IMG/VR virus record: IMGVR_UViG_3300020147_000013
Location: 1 to 48,763 of that record
Length of the DNA stretch: 48,763 nt
Source: a virus
Strand: one strand, 5' to 3'
Positions 1 through 6,836 of this stretch are shown piece by piece. The notes under the pieces are model-generated. The model saw only the letters and a list, made by a program, of their open reading frames with translations. It made no database searches and was not told the DNA's origin. Position 1 is the first letter of the stretch. Each line of letters begins with the position of its first letter. The translations under genes were made by a program, and so were the position numbers.

Positions 1-131
1 TTGGTGGCAAGGAAGGCGAGAAGCTGGGTAACCAAATTAAGGTTAACCACGCGGCCAGCCAGTTCATCAAAACGACTCCCGCGATGGGATGGTTTCAAGG
101 AAGTGCAACCGCGGCAGCGACCGGGTTCACA
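1..131. repeat. Left copy of the end-to-end overlap
   Basis: Bases 6-131 are identical to 48638-48763. Bases 1-5 match 48632-48636 if one C (48637 in the right copy) is skipped. The repeat lies inside a coding gene that reads through intact when the ends are joined. This is what a circularly permuted or circularised assembly shows. A true terminal repeat cannot be excluded. The missing base shifts frame only for the first five bases and is probably an assembly-end error. Confidence 0.9.
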
Positions 132-422
132 CTTGGTACCGGTGGAATTGGTGCTGGTCTGACCATTCCCGCTACTGCGGCGATGCTTACAGCCTCTACC
201 CCTAAGGCGGTTTTCAAGGGAATTGGTGCGGCCAAGGCCGTACTTCCTTACGCCAATATGGCTTTAGATACTCTCAAATTCATGCCCAAACAGGGCGTTG
301 AGCTCATGAAAAAGAACCCAGAAGCTATGGAAATCTTTTTACGCTCGGTAGCTGTTGGTGTGGGCAAGGAACAAGAATTTGGCCAGAAACTTCAAGAAGG
401 AATAAAGAGCCGTGTCAAATAA
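6..422 (+). CDS. Internal virion (ejection-type) protein, C-terminal part
   Basis: This is the 3' end of the gene that starts at 47048 and runs off the right edge. Joining 48763 to base 132 gives one uninterrupted 668-aa frame. An ATG at 84 lies inside the protein and is not the real start. The visible part has a glycine/alanine-rich hydrophobic stretch (ATAAATGFTLGTGGIGAGLT region) that could insert in a membrane, followed by a lysine-rich helical tail. The next gene starts with GTG at 412 inside its end. Placement after two other internal virion genes suggests a protein packaged in the head and ejected with DNA. That role is inferred from position and size only. Confidence 0.7.
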   Translation, partial: GKEGEKLGNQIKVNHAASQFIKTTPAMGWFQGSATAAATGFTLGTGGIGAGLTIPATAAMLTASTPKAVFKGIGAAKAVLPYANMALDTLKFMPKQGVELMKKNPEAMEIFLRSVAVGVGKEQEFGQKLQEGIKSRVK

Positions 423-606
423 GAGTATTTTTTCTGGGATTGATTGGGCTTTTACGGACTACGCGCGCACTGAACTCCAATATCTGATGGATAAAGGGAT
501 GCAATACGATTTGGCTGTTGCAATTTTGGAAAAGAAGATTGAAGCGGGCTTGTTAAGTGAAGCTGAAGTTTATCAATTGCCGCCTGACGTGGGAGCTACT
601 GATTAA
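412..606 (+). CDS. Small protein of unknown function (64 aa)
   Basis: I do not recognise this protein. It starts with GTG inside the end of the preceding virion gene (11-nt overlap) and its stop overlaps the next ATG (TAATG). It is mostly helical and acidic, with no membrane segment or cysteine motif. Translational coupling on both sides ties it to the virion/lysis transcript. Confidence 0.7.
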   Translation: MSNKSIFSGIDWAFTDYARTELQYLMDKGMQYDLAVAILEKKIEAGLLSEAEVYQLPPDVGATD

Positions 607-872
607 TGAAACTGCGCGATTACCTTGAAGAGATTAAGACGGAGATGATTACCATCCGTAAGGATCTTAATTATCACATTCACAGAACTGACCTTCTGGA
701 AGAAAAACAGGCTGAGGACGTTAAGCGTCTTAGCGCGAAGCAATCTGAGGACGATAGACACCTTCGTTACCAGATTAAGCCATTGGTAAAGGTGTATCAC
801 TTCTTCCAGATCCTAGGAGCTTTGATAGTAGTCGCGGCGGCAGTCGCGGGAATTATTCGACTGTTTATTTAA
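606..872 (+). CDS. Holin-like or XhlA-like membrane protein (88 aa)
   Basis: Residues 1 to about 60 are charged and predicted coiled coil. The C-terminus (about 66-88) is a single hydrophobic segment (ILGALIVVAAAVAGIIRLFI). A soluble coiled coil with one C-terminal membrane span is the layout of haemolysin XhlA-type and other small phage lysis proteins. The start overlaps the previous stop (TAATG), and the next gene starts at its last base. Its neighbour is a secreted protease, so a role in lysis or envelope disruption is plausible. A purely structural membrane protein is possible too. Confidence 0.5.
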   Translation: MKLRDYLEEIKTEMITIRKDLNYHIHRTDLLEEKQAEDVKRLSAKQSEDDRHLRYQIKPLVKVYHFFQILGALIVVAAAVAGIIRLFI

Positions 873-1507
873 TGAAATTTGCTAAGTTTTTGTTTGGTAT
901 TGCCTTTGTAACTGCGATTAGTCTCGGCGCGCAGATTCAAATTCCTACTAATTTTAGTGGCGGTGTAGCGCTTTTTACAGGAAGCTCCCCTGGCAGCGCA
1001 TATGCGCATTGCTCAGGATCGGTTATAAAGACCGGCTATGTACTGACTGCCGGACATTGTGCGCTAGTAGGACAAAAAGTTTACGTCCAAATCAACAAAC
1101 AACTGCGTCCCGCCGAACTGGTTAAGAACGGTATGAAAGATCCAGTAGGACCTAAGCATTTTGTTGAGTCGAGCGACTGGGCGGTTTTGAAAGTCGACAC
1201 AACAGGGATGGAACCCTTATTGGTTCAGGAACGCGAACCAATTGTAGAACGTGTAGGAATGATGATTAGTAGTAGGCGCGCGTTTCAGCACGCAGTACCA
1301 TTCTTTTTTACTGGGGTTGTGGAAGAAGGATTGGATACGTGGGTATTAGTTGGAACAGTTATACCGGGCGATTCTGGTTCGCCGGTGCTGGACGAAGATC
1401 AATTTATAGTAGGCGTAATGGTTGGACGCGATGTACAGGACGGGCGCGATGTTGGCCTTATGTGTCCGGCTACAGCGTTTGCAGAGTTTGTTAAGGGATT
1501 ACCTTAA
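872..1507 (+). CDS. Secreted trypsin/V8-like serine protease
   Basis: The 211-aa protein begins with a signal peptide: lysines at 2 and 5, hydrophobic 7-19, likely cut after LGA. The full chymotrypsin-fold triad is visible: His62 in LTAGHC, Asp102 in SDWAVL, and Ser168 in GDSGSP. The protein is therefore expected to be an active endopeptidase of the S1 family, acting outside the cytoplasm. The start overlaps the previous stop (TAATG), and the 49-aa membrane gene follows with another TAATG. S1 proteases are rare in phage genomes. Possible roles are degrading periplasmic or outer-membrane proteins at lysis, or processing a virion or host surface protein. The enzyme class is clear; the role is inferred. 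Confidence 0.85.
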   Translation: MKFAKFLFGIAFVTAISLGAQIQIPTNFSGGVALFTGSSPGSAYAHCSGSVIKTGYVLTAGHCALVGQKVYVQINKQLRPAELVKNGMKDPVGPKHFVESSDWAVLKVDTTGMEPLLVQEREPIVERVGMMISSRRAFQHAVPFFFTGVVEEGLDTWVLVGTVIPGDSGSPVLDEDQFIVGVMVGRDVQDGRDVGLMCPATAFAEFVKGLP

Positions 1508-1656
1508 TGGCTTGGATTGCAGCGGCTTGCATTGTTCTTTGGATTTCTGCGTGGCAGATTTCTAGGATAAGGATGCGTGCTGTTGTTGTCAGGCAGAAGC
1601 GAGTGCGCGCTAACTTGAAGCTGATTCAGGGCGGGCGTGCTCCCAAGAAATTCTAG
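1507..1656 (+). CDS. Small membrane-anchored basic protein (49 aa)
   Basis: The ATG overlaps the stop of the serine protease (TAATG). Residues 2-18 form one hydrophobic segment (AWIAAACIVLWISAW), followed by a tail rich in Arg and Lys (RIRMRAVVVRQKRVR). This is the layout of a type II or N-terminally anchored inner-membrane peptide. Its 3' end overlaps the convergent minus-strand gene by 47 bases. The function is unknown; coupling to the protease suggests a lysis-group protein. Confidence 0.6.
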   Translation: MAWIAAACIVLWISAWQISRIRMRAVVVRQKRVRANLKLIQGGRAPKKF

Positions 1657-1882
1657 TATTCGAAGGGGCTAGACTCGCGATAGTTGCAAACGGGTACACT
1701 TCAGTAACTTCGTATCCCATATCTACCAATCTTTGCTTAACTTTCTTGTCCAGTAGTCCGTACTCTGTAAGCTCTGTTTCACCACGTTCCGCTGCATGCC
1801 TAATGAGTTTTAGAAGCATCTCTACCTTGGGTGTAACAGTATCGATACCTGCCGCTACTTGTTTGGCTTCCCAAGCTTTCAT
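1610..1882 (-). CDS. Conserved-looking phage hypothetical (90 aa)
   Basis: This is the last gene of the long minus-strand early operon. A purine-rich site (GAGAGAGTACG) precedes the ATG. The protein is helical through residue 55, with a beta-like C-terminal half ending in the TRISW element seen in a family of small phage proteins of unknown function. It converges on and overlaps the 49-aa plus-strand gene, and no terminator is visible between them. Confidence 0.65.
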   Translation of the reverse strand: MKAWEAKQVAAGIDTVTPKVEMLLKLIRHAAERGETELTEYGLLDKKVKQRLVDMGYEVTEVYPFATIASLAPSNTRISWEHARPESASS

Positions 1883-1901
1883 CGTACTCTCTCCTTAATT
1901 C

Positions 1902-2186
1902 TTACCAATGTTTAAATCTCTGATCATAATCTCCCATCAGAGCTAACGCGATCTCTTCCCAAGGAATTGGGCGTTTCGCGAAAACTTCATACATACCTTC
2001 TCGCCACCGACCGTATGTGGTGCCGATGATATCTTCCTTAGTAGCGTAGTACTGGGCGTCTTCGAATTTCCATGAATGAATGTTGTTAGCGTGGTCGCAA
2101 ATGCAATGATAGTGTTCGCCCGATTTCTCGATAACGATATACCAGACTCCATCCACCCAAAGCAGTTCTCCCTTTCGAAGCTTCAT
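1902..2186 (-). CDS. Hypothetical protein (94 aa)
   Basis: I do not recognise this protein. It is rich in aromatic residues (Trp, Tyr, His), with an N-terminal beta-rich part (GELLWVDGVWYIVIE), and is soluble. It follows the metallophosphoesterase gene by two bases in the same operon. Confidence 0.65.
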   Translation of the reverse strand: MKLRKGELLWVDGVWYIVIEKSGEHYHCICDHANNIHSWKFEDAQYYATKEDIIGTTYGRWREGMYEVFAKRPIPWEEIALALMGDYDQRFKHW

Positions 2187-2188
2187 CC

Positions 2189-2971
2189 TTACTTCTTCCC
2201 CTTACTTACTATGCGCGTTCTGCGCTTTTCCTTCCTACCGTCAAAGAACTTCCCATTAACCACGCACGTGTAATCCACGATCGGAACCGGCGTGATGTAC
2301 ACGACACCTGTCTTGGTGTCCAAGTAACCAATTCCAAAACCAAGCGTCCAGTCTTTGCGGGCCTTCATGCGATGCATGTAGTCCGCGGCTTCAACGTCTC
2401 CTAGCCAACCGAACTGGGCGGCTACTTTACTTTGGCCTGCGGCGTCTGCTTCTACGACATATGCCATGCGGTGAGTGTGGCCAGTAATGTTTGAATGTTG
2501 GTAAGCATCCATGCACTTGTATACCGAGCCGCGCCCTGCAGAACCAACGTCGTGAGTTAGGTAGATTTTACCAATCTTCACATCTTCGCGGTAAGGGATG
2601 TACGTCCAACCGCCTTTATCCAGTTGCAATATTTCAGGGATACTAACAAAGGAGTCTAGTTCGGGCGCACGATCCATCATGTAGCGCGACAGACGATCTT
2701 CATGGTTGCCTGCAATAAAAATCTTCTCATCTGCACCGAGACTTTTTAACTCGTTCAAACCAACTCGCACGTCCGCAATCTCGTCGTCCAGCTTAAACGC
2801 GCGCTTAGGATCTTTTGAATGGCTTGATACGGAAAAGAAGTCTGCAAAGTCTCCCAAGCAAACAACTATATCGGGGTTAAGAAAATCGCCTACTTCGAGA
2901 ACCAAATTCCATGCGCGTTTGTCGTGGTAGGGGCGATGCGTGTCGGGGATAAACAGAATAGTTTTAAGCAC
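2189..2971 (-). CDS. Calcineurin-like metallophosphoesterase
   Basis: All five metal-binding blocks of the family are present: DTH at 10-12, GDFAD near 40, GNHE near 88, THD near 138, and GHTH near 160. The 260-aa length is normal. It should be a di-metal phosphodiesterase or phosphatase acting on nucleotides or nucleic acid. The start is a GTG overlapping the previous stop (GTGCTTAA). It closes a group with a DUF5664 protein and a CYTH protein, which suggests nucleotide or signal-nucleotide hydrolysis. The substrate cannot be told from sequence. Confidence 0.9.
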   Translation of the reverse strand: MLKTILFIPDTHRPYHDKRAWNLVLEVGDFLNPDIVVCLGDFADFFSVSSHSKDPKRAFKLDDEIADVRVGLNELKSLGADEKIFIAGNHEDRLSRYMMDRAPELDSFVSIPEILQLDKGGWTYIPYREDVKIGKIYLTHDVGSAGRGSVYKCMDAYQHSNITGHTHRMAYVVEADAAGQSKVAAQFGWLGDVEAADYMHRMKARKDWTLGFGIGYLDTKTGVVYITPVPIVDYTCVVNGKFFDGRKEKRRTRIVSKGKK

Positions 2972-3221
2972 TCTTTAAGATCCTTTTAATAGCTTCGAGT
3001 TCTTCAGTTGTGGTTTTCTTCTTAGCGGCCGGTGCAACGCATTCGCGCAGCGCGGAATAACCGCCGTACTTTTTCAAGGTCCAATCTCCTAAGCGACCAT
3101 TGGCCACTAGAAGGAATTGGTGTCGGGTAATCTGAGATTCGTCTTTCGCAAATGTCTTTGCAGCTTCTTTAAGAATCGATTTGAAAAGCTTCGCGATATC
3201 TGAGCTACTTTTTGGTTTCAT
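2964..3221 (-). CDS. Small basic helical protein, partner of the phosphoesterase gene
   Basis: A longer reading from 3455 exists but overlaps the membrane gene completely. The ATG at 3221 overlaps that gene's stop (TAATG), so the real protein is 85 aa. It has a short helical region with ITRHQFLLVANGR and YGGYSALRE, resembling the small DNA-binding-like segment found at the N-terminus of some phage phosphoesterases. It overlaps the phosphoesterase start by 8 nt, so the pair may be a split form of such a fused protein. That comparison is from memory. Confidence 0.6.
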   Translation of the reverse strand: MKPKSSSDIAKLFKSILKEAAKTFAKDESQITRHQFLLVANGRLGDWTLKKYGGYSALRECVAPAAKKKTTTEELEAIKRILKSA

Positions 3222-3481
3222 TAACGCTTCCGGTATTTGATTAAAAGAGATACCCAGTACAAATTTGCAACGCACACCGCTCCCGCAGCGATAGAGCTCC
3301 ACACTTGTCCCAGATATGGGTAGTAGTAGATGTTCCAAAGTCCCCAGGATGTGAAGAAGGCGACAGTGAGGATTGAGACTCCGGCTACCTTTTTGTCTTT
3401 GCGCACCTTGAGACAGGAGAGAAAGACTGCGGCGGAGCCAAAGAGCTCGAAGCATCCATTGATAAGATCGGGTAAACTCAT
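3221..3481 (-). CDS. Small multi-span membrane protein (86 aa)
   Basis: It has three hydrophobic segments: about 5-23, 35-52 and 57-80. The middle one contains VAFFTSWGLWNIYYYP, characteristic of a phage membrane-protein family distantly like PQ-loop/SemiSWEET repeats. The C-terminus is basic (LIKYRKR). The start overlaps the previous stop (ATGA) and the stop overlaps the next start (TAATG). Solute binding or membrane scaffolding are both possible. Confidence 0.7.
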   Translation of the reverse strand: MSLPDLINGCFELFGSAAVFLSCLKVRKDKKVAGVSILTVAFFTSWGLWNIYYYPYLGQVWSSIAAGAVCVANLYWVSLLIKYRKR

Positions 3482-3720
3482 TTACGTTTATCCCGCTTCT
3501 TCGGCGCAGTTGTGCGAGCTATTTTTCTGCCGCGATAAAAGGGGTGATCTTCTACTTGGTCTAATTCGATTATTACCAATTCTTCTGATGCATTGAATGA
3601 GTATGAGCAAGCGGCTAAGAACCAACGCAGCCTATTCAACATGTCTGGAAGATCGTCACACTCGAAACTATGTTCAACCTTACTGGTTGGGGATTCTTCT
3701 TGAATGAGTCGGTATTTCAT
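3478..3720 (-). CDS. Hypothetical protein (80 aa)
   Basis: The start at 3720 was chosen because its ATG overlaps the stop of the DUF5664 gene (ATGA). A further in-frame ATG lies five codons upstream. The protein is soluble and acidic in the middle, with a strongly basic tail (KKRDKRK). I do not recognise it. Confidence 0.6.
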   Translation of the reverse strand: MKYRLIQEESPTSKVEHSFECDDLPDMLNRLRWFLAACSYSFNASEELVIIELDQVEDHPFYRGRKIARTTAPKKRDKRK

Positions 3721-4163
3721 TTCTTGTTCTTCCACCTATCGTCCCGCTCAGGACGGTTCTTAGCGATCCACCAACAAATCATCGCGTTTACGGCAATCGA
3801 GGCAAAGTGACTCTCGCCGTGGTCTGAGTCTATGTCCGACTCGAATGCAGAATTGATTTTGGCTTCATGTCGACCAAGCGAGTCCATCCGGCCTTTGACT
3901 GTGACCTTGGGATTGTCGCGCCAATCTTCTTCGGCGTACTTCTTGGTTCCGAAGTCCATTACTTTGGCCATTGCCTGCAGGAAGTCAGGATCAAGGAGAG
4001 ACATTCGGGCTTTGAGCTCAGTAGTTGATACTGGCGCACCAACCTGTATTTCAGTAACCATTGGTGATTTGAAGGCGCAGCACAAATCGCGAGTAGCCCA
4101 ATCTTTTAAGGGACCAAACCAACCGCACTTGTCACATTTGTGCATGTAGGGAGTAGTGCTCAC
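3717..4163 (-). CDS. dATP/dGTP diphosphohydrolase-like (DUF5664/MazG-like) protein with zinc ribbon
   Basis: The N-terminus (about 9-30) carries CDKCGWF and a following CC pair, a zinc-ribbon-like element. From about residue 55 it matches the DUF5664 fold: FGTKKYAEEDW, then GRHEAK, then DHGESHFASIAVNAMICW. These give the acidic/histidine helix bundle shared with MazG-type NTP pyrophosphatases. Such proteins hydrolyse (d)NTPs and can shift nucleotide pools. The GTG start overlaps the previous stop. It sits between the CYTH gene and the phosphoesterase group. Confidence 0.8.
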   Translation of the reverse strand: MSTTPYMHKCDKCGWFGPLKDWATRDLCCAFKSPMVTEIQVGAPVSTTELKARMSLLDPDFLQAMAKVMDFGTKKYAEEDWRDNPKVTVKGRMDSLGRHEAKINSAFESDIDSDHGESHFASIAVNAMICWWIAKNRPERDDRWKNKK

Positions 4164-4762
4164 TCAGCTAACTCCTTCTCGCGTTCCAAAGTGAACGGCA
4201 GAATATAAATCTCAAAAAGCGAGCGCGTCTCAGGCTTCAACTTTTGTGCAAAGAAAGTACAGAAACTCTCAACCCTAGCCATGGTCGGTCCTTCAACTTC
4301 AAACACAATGGCGCGCCCGTTAATCTGACAGGCGCTAAGTACAACTTCGCCTTCGGGTACCGTGACGAACCAAATTTGTTCTTCTTTAGTCAGCGAACCA
4401 GCCGGGCCGTGACCAATCAGATCACCCAAAAGCGCATGCGCGGTTTCAATATTGGTTACTTGTAGGTTTCGCTCAAGACGGTCAGTGTTGTTACCCTTAT
4501 CCTTGGCCTTGATCGTAATCTCTTTAAGGATGCGGTACTCACCGTTAGCTTGCTGGCCAACGCTATCACGCGTTCTAGCAAACTGAATGGAGCTTCCATT
4601 GTTAGGGAGATAGTAAGTATCGGTAGTGTCGCACCAGGGGAGATGCACGTAATCAAGTTCGAGATTATCCAGTTGGTAAGTAATCGATTCACAGAATTCG
4701 CGAAGAGTCAGACCTTCCACCCAGAACTTCTTTTCTAACTCTCTCGAAGTATTGTTACTCAA
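4160..4762 (-). CDS. CYTH-domain (triphosphate tunnel) protein
   Basis: The signature ExExK is at residues 8-12 of the 200-aa product (RELEKKF). It is followed by the expected strand DTYYLP...QFARTR, the KEITIKAKD strand, an RLER pair, and the late FEVEGP strand. This order is that of CYTH enzymes (thiamine triphosphatase, class IV adenylyl cyclase, tripolyphosphatase), which bind a triphosphate in a beta-barrel. I chose the TTG start at 4762: it overlaps the HNH stop (TTGAGTAA), has AGAAGGAAG upstream, and puts the motif at the N-terminus as usual. A GTG at 4786 is the alternative. The reaction is unknown. Confidence 0.75.
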   Translation of the reverse strand: MSNNTSRELEKKFWVEGLTLREFCESITYQLDNLELDYVHLPWCDTTDTYYLPNNGSSIQFARTRDSVGQQANGEYRILKEITIKAKDKGNNTDRLERNLQVTNIETAHALLGDLIGHGPAGSLTKEEQIWFVTVPEGEVVLSACQINGRAIVFEVEGPTMARVESFCTFFAQKLKPETRSLFEIYILPFTLEREKELAE

Positions 4763-5126
4763 TTTTTCGCTTCCTTCTATAAACACGTCTTAACGTGTTC
4801 TCTCGGTTACTCTTCGCTTTGTGACAGGGCTTACAGAGAACTTGCAGGTTCTCTTCATCACAGAGCCAGCGATCTATTGCCTCGTCCCAAGTTGCGTAGT
4901 CGGCATGGTTTCGCACGTCGACTTTAGGAATGATGTGGTCCACCGCTGTTTCGTGGTCAGGAAAAATCTTCTTACAAATCGCACAACGACTATGGTCCGG
5001 GCGTACCTCGGCGCGAGCTCGCACAGCACGACGCGGTGGATACCAGTTCCACATTTGCGACAAACGGGGTTCTAGATATCGGGCTATCCACGCGTCACGA
5101 TCAAACGGACGCTTTTTTCTACGCAC
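4755..5126 (-). CDS. HNH endonuclease
   Basis: The 123-aa protein has a basic N-terminus (RRKKRPFDRDAW) and a classic HNH core: CAICKK, then AVDHIIPK, then ENLQVLCKPCHKAKS. Two CxxC pairs bind a structural zinc, and the DH plus N plus H residues form the metal finger. The start is GTG. It lacks NUMOD domains, so it is more like phage recombination or packaging nucleases than a homing enzyme. It overlaps the CYTH gene start by 8 nt. Confidence 0.85.
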   Translation of the reverse strand: MRRKKRPFDRDAWIARYLEPRLSQMWNWYPPRRAVRARAEVRPDHSRCAICKKIFPDHETAVDHIIPKVDVRNHADYATWDEAIDRWLCDEENLQVLCKPCHKAKSNRENTLRRVYRRKRKIE

Positions 5127-5134
5127 TTACGCTA

Positions 5135-5398
5135 CTAGTTCAGTAGGTGTTTTTCGGGATTGAATTTGGTTGTCAGAAACGCTTTAGCGAGCGTATCGAC
5201 TGTGACCAAATTCAGGTCGTTGTCTTTTAGAAAATCTCTTGCGATCTCGAAGGCCTCAGCCTCGTCGAGATTCATATCAATGAACGTAGCGAATCGGGCT
5301 AAGATTGCTGCCATTGATGCGGCGTCGTCGCCAGTAAACGAAAAGTCTTTCATGCGCACGTAATAGTGACTCGGTACTTTCTTGCTATTGTTGCTCAT
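5135..5398 (-). CDS. Hypothetical acidic helical protein (87 aa)
   Basis: A longer frame from 5482 would overlap the upstream gene heavily. The ATG at 5398 overlaps the GroES-like gene by only 14 nt and begins MSNNSKKV. The body is helical and acidic (MNLDEAEAFEIARDF). No motif is recognised. Confidence 0.6.
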   Translation of the reverse strand: MSNNSKKVPSHYYVRMKDFSFTGDDAASMAAILARFATFIDMNLDEAEAFEIARDFLKDNDLNLVTVDTLAKAFLTTKFNPEKHLLN

Positions 5399-5873
5399 TG
5401 GGGTAAAGAAGCTTATGCATCGTCTGAAAAGCTTCGTTATACTCGTCCACAGTTTCATAAATATATTGAACGTCAGCATCACATGCGATCCCTATGCGCT
5501 TACCTTCGGTAGCTACGATTGGTCCGAAGTAGCTGAGCCACTTTACGTTAAGGCTAACCAAACAAACGTTACCAGGGCGCGCGCGACACGGTGTGATTGC
5601 TCCACACTTACATCCTGTTTGCAGTACTTCGTCGGAACATTCACAGGACTTGTCTCCGGCGTAACCTTGGCCGGTTGCAAGTACGATCACTTCAATTGGT
5701 CTGTTTTGGTCGAACCCGTCTCGAACCTGGCGTGGATCGGTCGCGACCACGAGACTCGATTTTCCATACGTCACTTCAGGCTTCGGAACTTCTTCAACTA
5801 GAATGCAGTCGTCCATGAGGGACAGTTTGTCGGCTACTGCACTGATAATATGAATGTACTCACTCTTCTTCAT
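5385..5873 (-). CDS. GroES-like co-chaperonin candidate with zinc-knuckle insert
   Basis: Residues 16-70 (DKLSLMDDCILVEEV...VIVLATGQGY) and 100-140 (RPGNVCLVSLNV...EGKRIGIACDADVQYIYE) follow the strand order of GroES: an opening 'DR(V/I)xV' strand, a mobile-loop region, 'xVLAxGxG', 'GDxVLV', and a closing 'IxxDSDI'-like strand. Between the halves lies a cysteine insert, CECSDEVLQTGCKCG, also found in two other proteins of this phage. Phages sometimes bring a co-chaperonin for capsid folding, so this is a reasonable reading. Similarity is judged by eye and is weak. It overlaps the recombinase gene by 14 nt. Confidence 0.5.
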   Translation of the reverse strand: MKKSEYIHIISAVADKLSLMDDCILVEEVPKPEVTYGKSSLVVATDPRQVRDGFDQNRPIEVIVLATGQGYAGDKSCECSDEVLQTGCKCGAITPCRARPGNVCLVSLNVKWLSYFGPIVATEGKRIGIACDADVQYIYETVDEYNEAFQTMHKLLYPNEQQ

Positions 5874-6594
5874 TCTTCTCTTTAAGTACCTTTTCGATTC
5901 GCTTCTTACGTCCTGGTACGTAGCTCATAGCCGTACTAATGTCCGACCACCCAGCTACCTCGACCAAGTCGTAAGGGTTGTTGTCTAACAAATTTGAAAT
6001 TCGCGTTAGGCCAATCTTACGTAAGTCGTGCGGCTTTAATCCCGCTTCCTTCTTCAAGATGCGCCAGAAGGATTGGTAGGTGCCTTTGAACTCAGGACCA
6101 GGGATTTTTGGTACATACGCTTGTCGTACCTTCTTACCCTTGCCGGTCACCATACCTTCTTTGAGCGTCAAACTTTCTTCGTATCGAAGTCCCGCGTACA
6201 GGAGCTCCAGAGCCTTTCGCTGGGCCGCTTTATGCTTCATTTGGCGAATCGCCTTAATGGCTTCGTCAAACGATAAGTGGGCCGGGCGGCGCGTGTAGTT
6301 GTTGCGAAACATGAAGCCGAATCTACGTCGGAAGGTCGAATACGGGTTACCTTCAGCCGGATCTACGTGGCCTTCGGTAATGAGCCAGTCGTAGAAACTA
6401 GATACGCGCGTCCACACCGTGTTTCTGGTGTAGGGGGCGAGCTTGCGATTTTCGAGCTCTTCCCACAACTTACGAGGATCGCGGCTATCTAATATACTTG
6501 CTAGTTGCGTTAACCGGTACTTCTCTGACCGGGCCGTATTAGGGCTCCAGTAGGACTTCATCGATTCGAGATATTGTTTAATCAACTCCAGCAT
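5860..6594 (-). CDS. Tyrosine recombinase (R-K-H-R-W-Y type)
   Basis: The N-terminal half is a SAM-like core-binding domain (YLESMKSYWSPNTARSEKYR). The catalytic half has GLRYEES (first Arg), a KGKKVR beta-hairpin lysine, KPHDLRKIG (His and second Arg), GWSD with Trp where most enzymes have His, and SYV (nucleophile Tyr). The same His-to-Trp exchange is known in Cre. The 244-aa size is small. ATG 6594 is preferred over TTG 6633, which lies only 8 nt after the promoter -10. It is driven by its own strong promoter. It may resolve genome multimers or integrate the phage. Confidence 0.85.
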   Translation of the reverse strand: MLELIKQYLESMKSYWSPNTARSEKYRLTQLASILDSRDPRKLWEELENRKLAPYTRNTVWTRVSSFYDWLITEGHVDPAEGNPYSTFRRRFGFMFRNNYTRRPAHLSFDEAIKAIRQMKHKAAQRKALELLYAGLRYEESLTLKEGMVTGKGKKVRQAYVPKIPGPEFKGTYQSFWRILKKEAGLKPHDLRKIGLTRISNLLDNNPYDLVEVAGWSDISTAMSYVPGRKKRIEKVLKEKNEEE

Positions 6595-6641
6595 ATACCC
6601 AACCCCAGCTTGTGGCCGCTTAACTGCGTCCAACTAATAAG

Positions 6642-6670
6642 AGTGTAACAAGGTTTATGCTAGTTGTCAA
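6642..6670 (-). promoter_or_regulatory. Sigma70-type promoter for the recombinase group
   Basis: On the minus strand a perfect -35 (TTGACA, 6670-6665) is followed after 17 bases by TACACT (6647-6642). The -35 overlaps a 9-bp-arm palindrome, so binding of a regulator there would block RNA polymerase. Confidence 0.8.
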
Positions 6671-6688
6671 CTAACAAAATGTTAGTTG
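6668..6688. promoter_or_regulatory. Operator-like palindrome CAACTAACA-AAA-TGTTAGTTG
   Basis: Perfect 9-bp arms separated by three A. It overlaps the -35 box of the recombinase promoter by three bases. The half-site TGTTAGTTG recurs at other promoter regions of this genome (14113-14147, 17541, 24331, 30363). Confidence 0.7.
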
Positions 6689-6689
6689 G

Positions 6690-6836
6690 TTAACGGTCCT
6701 CGAAGTAAGCCATAGCGGCGTCAATCGCTTCGCCTGGATCTCGCTCGTACCCACAATCAAGACACATATCGTGTTCGAACTCATCGTGTGGGCAACATTC
6801 CTGACAGTCGCTTTTACAACCCTCGTGCTCGTGCAT
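6690..6836 (-). CDS. Small Cys/His-rich zinc-finger-like protein (48 aa)
   Basis: This 48-codon frame directly follows the stop of the membrane gene (TAG then ATG). It has C-x3-C-x2-CC and a second CLDCGYE pair with several His, so it probably folds around one or two zinc ions. The acidic C-terminus ends FEDR. It may be a DNA- or protein-binding adaptor. Confidence 0.65.
   Translation of the reverse strand: MHEHEGCKSDCQECCPHDEFEHDMCLDCGYERDPGEAIDAAMAYFEDR

Noticed and set aside
1-131. True direct terminal repeat
   Set aside because: It lies inside a gene that is whole only across the join, and its length is near a common assembly overlap size. Kept as an assembly or permutation overlap unless read data say otherwise.
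2964-3455. 163-aa version of the gene upstream of the phosphoesterase
   Set aside because: It would overlap the membrane gene almost completely. The ATG at 3221 with a TAATG overlap gives a sensible 85-aa protein.
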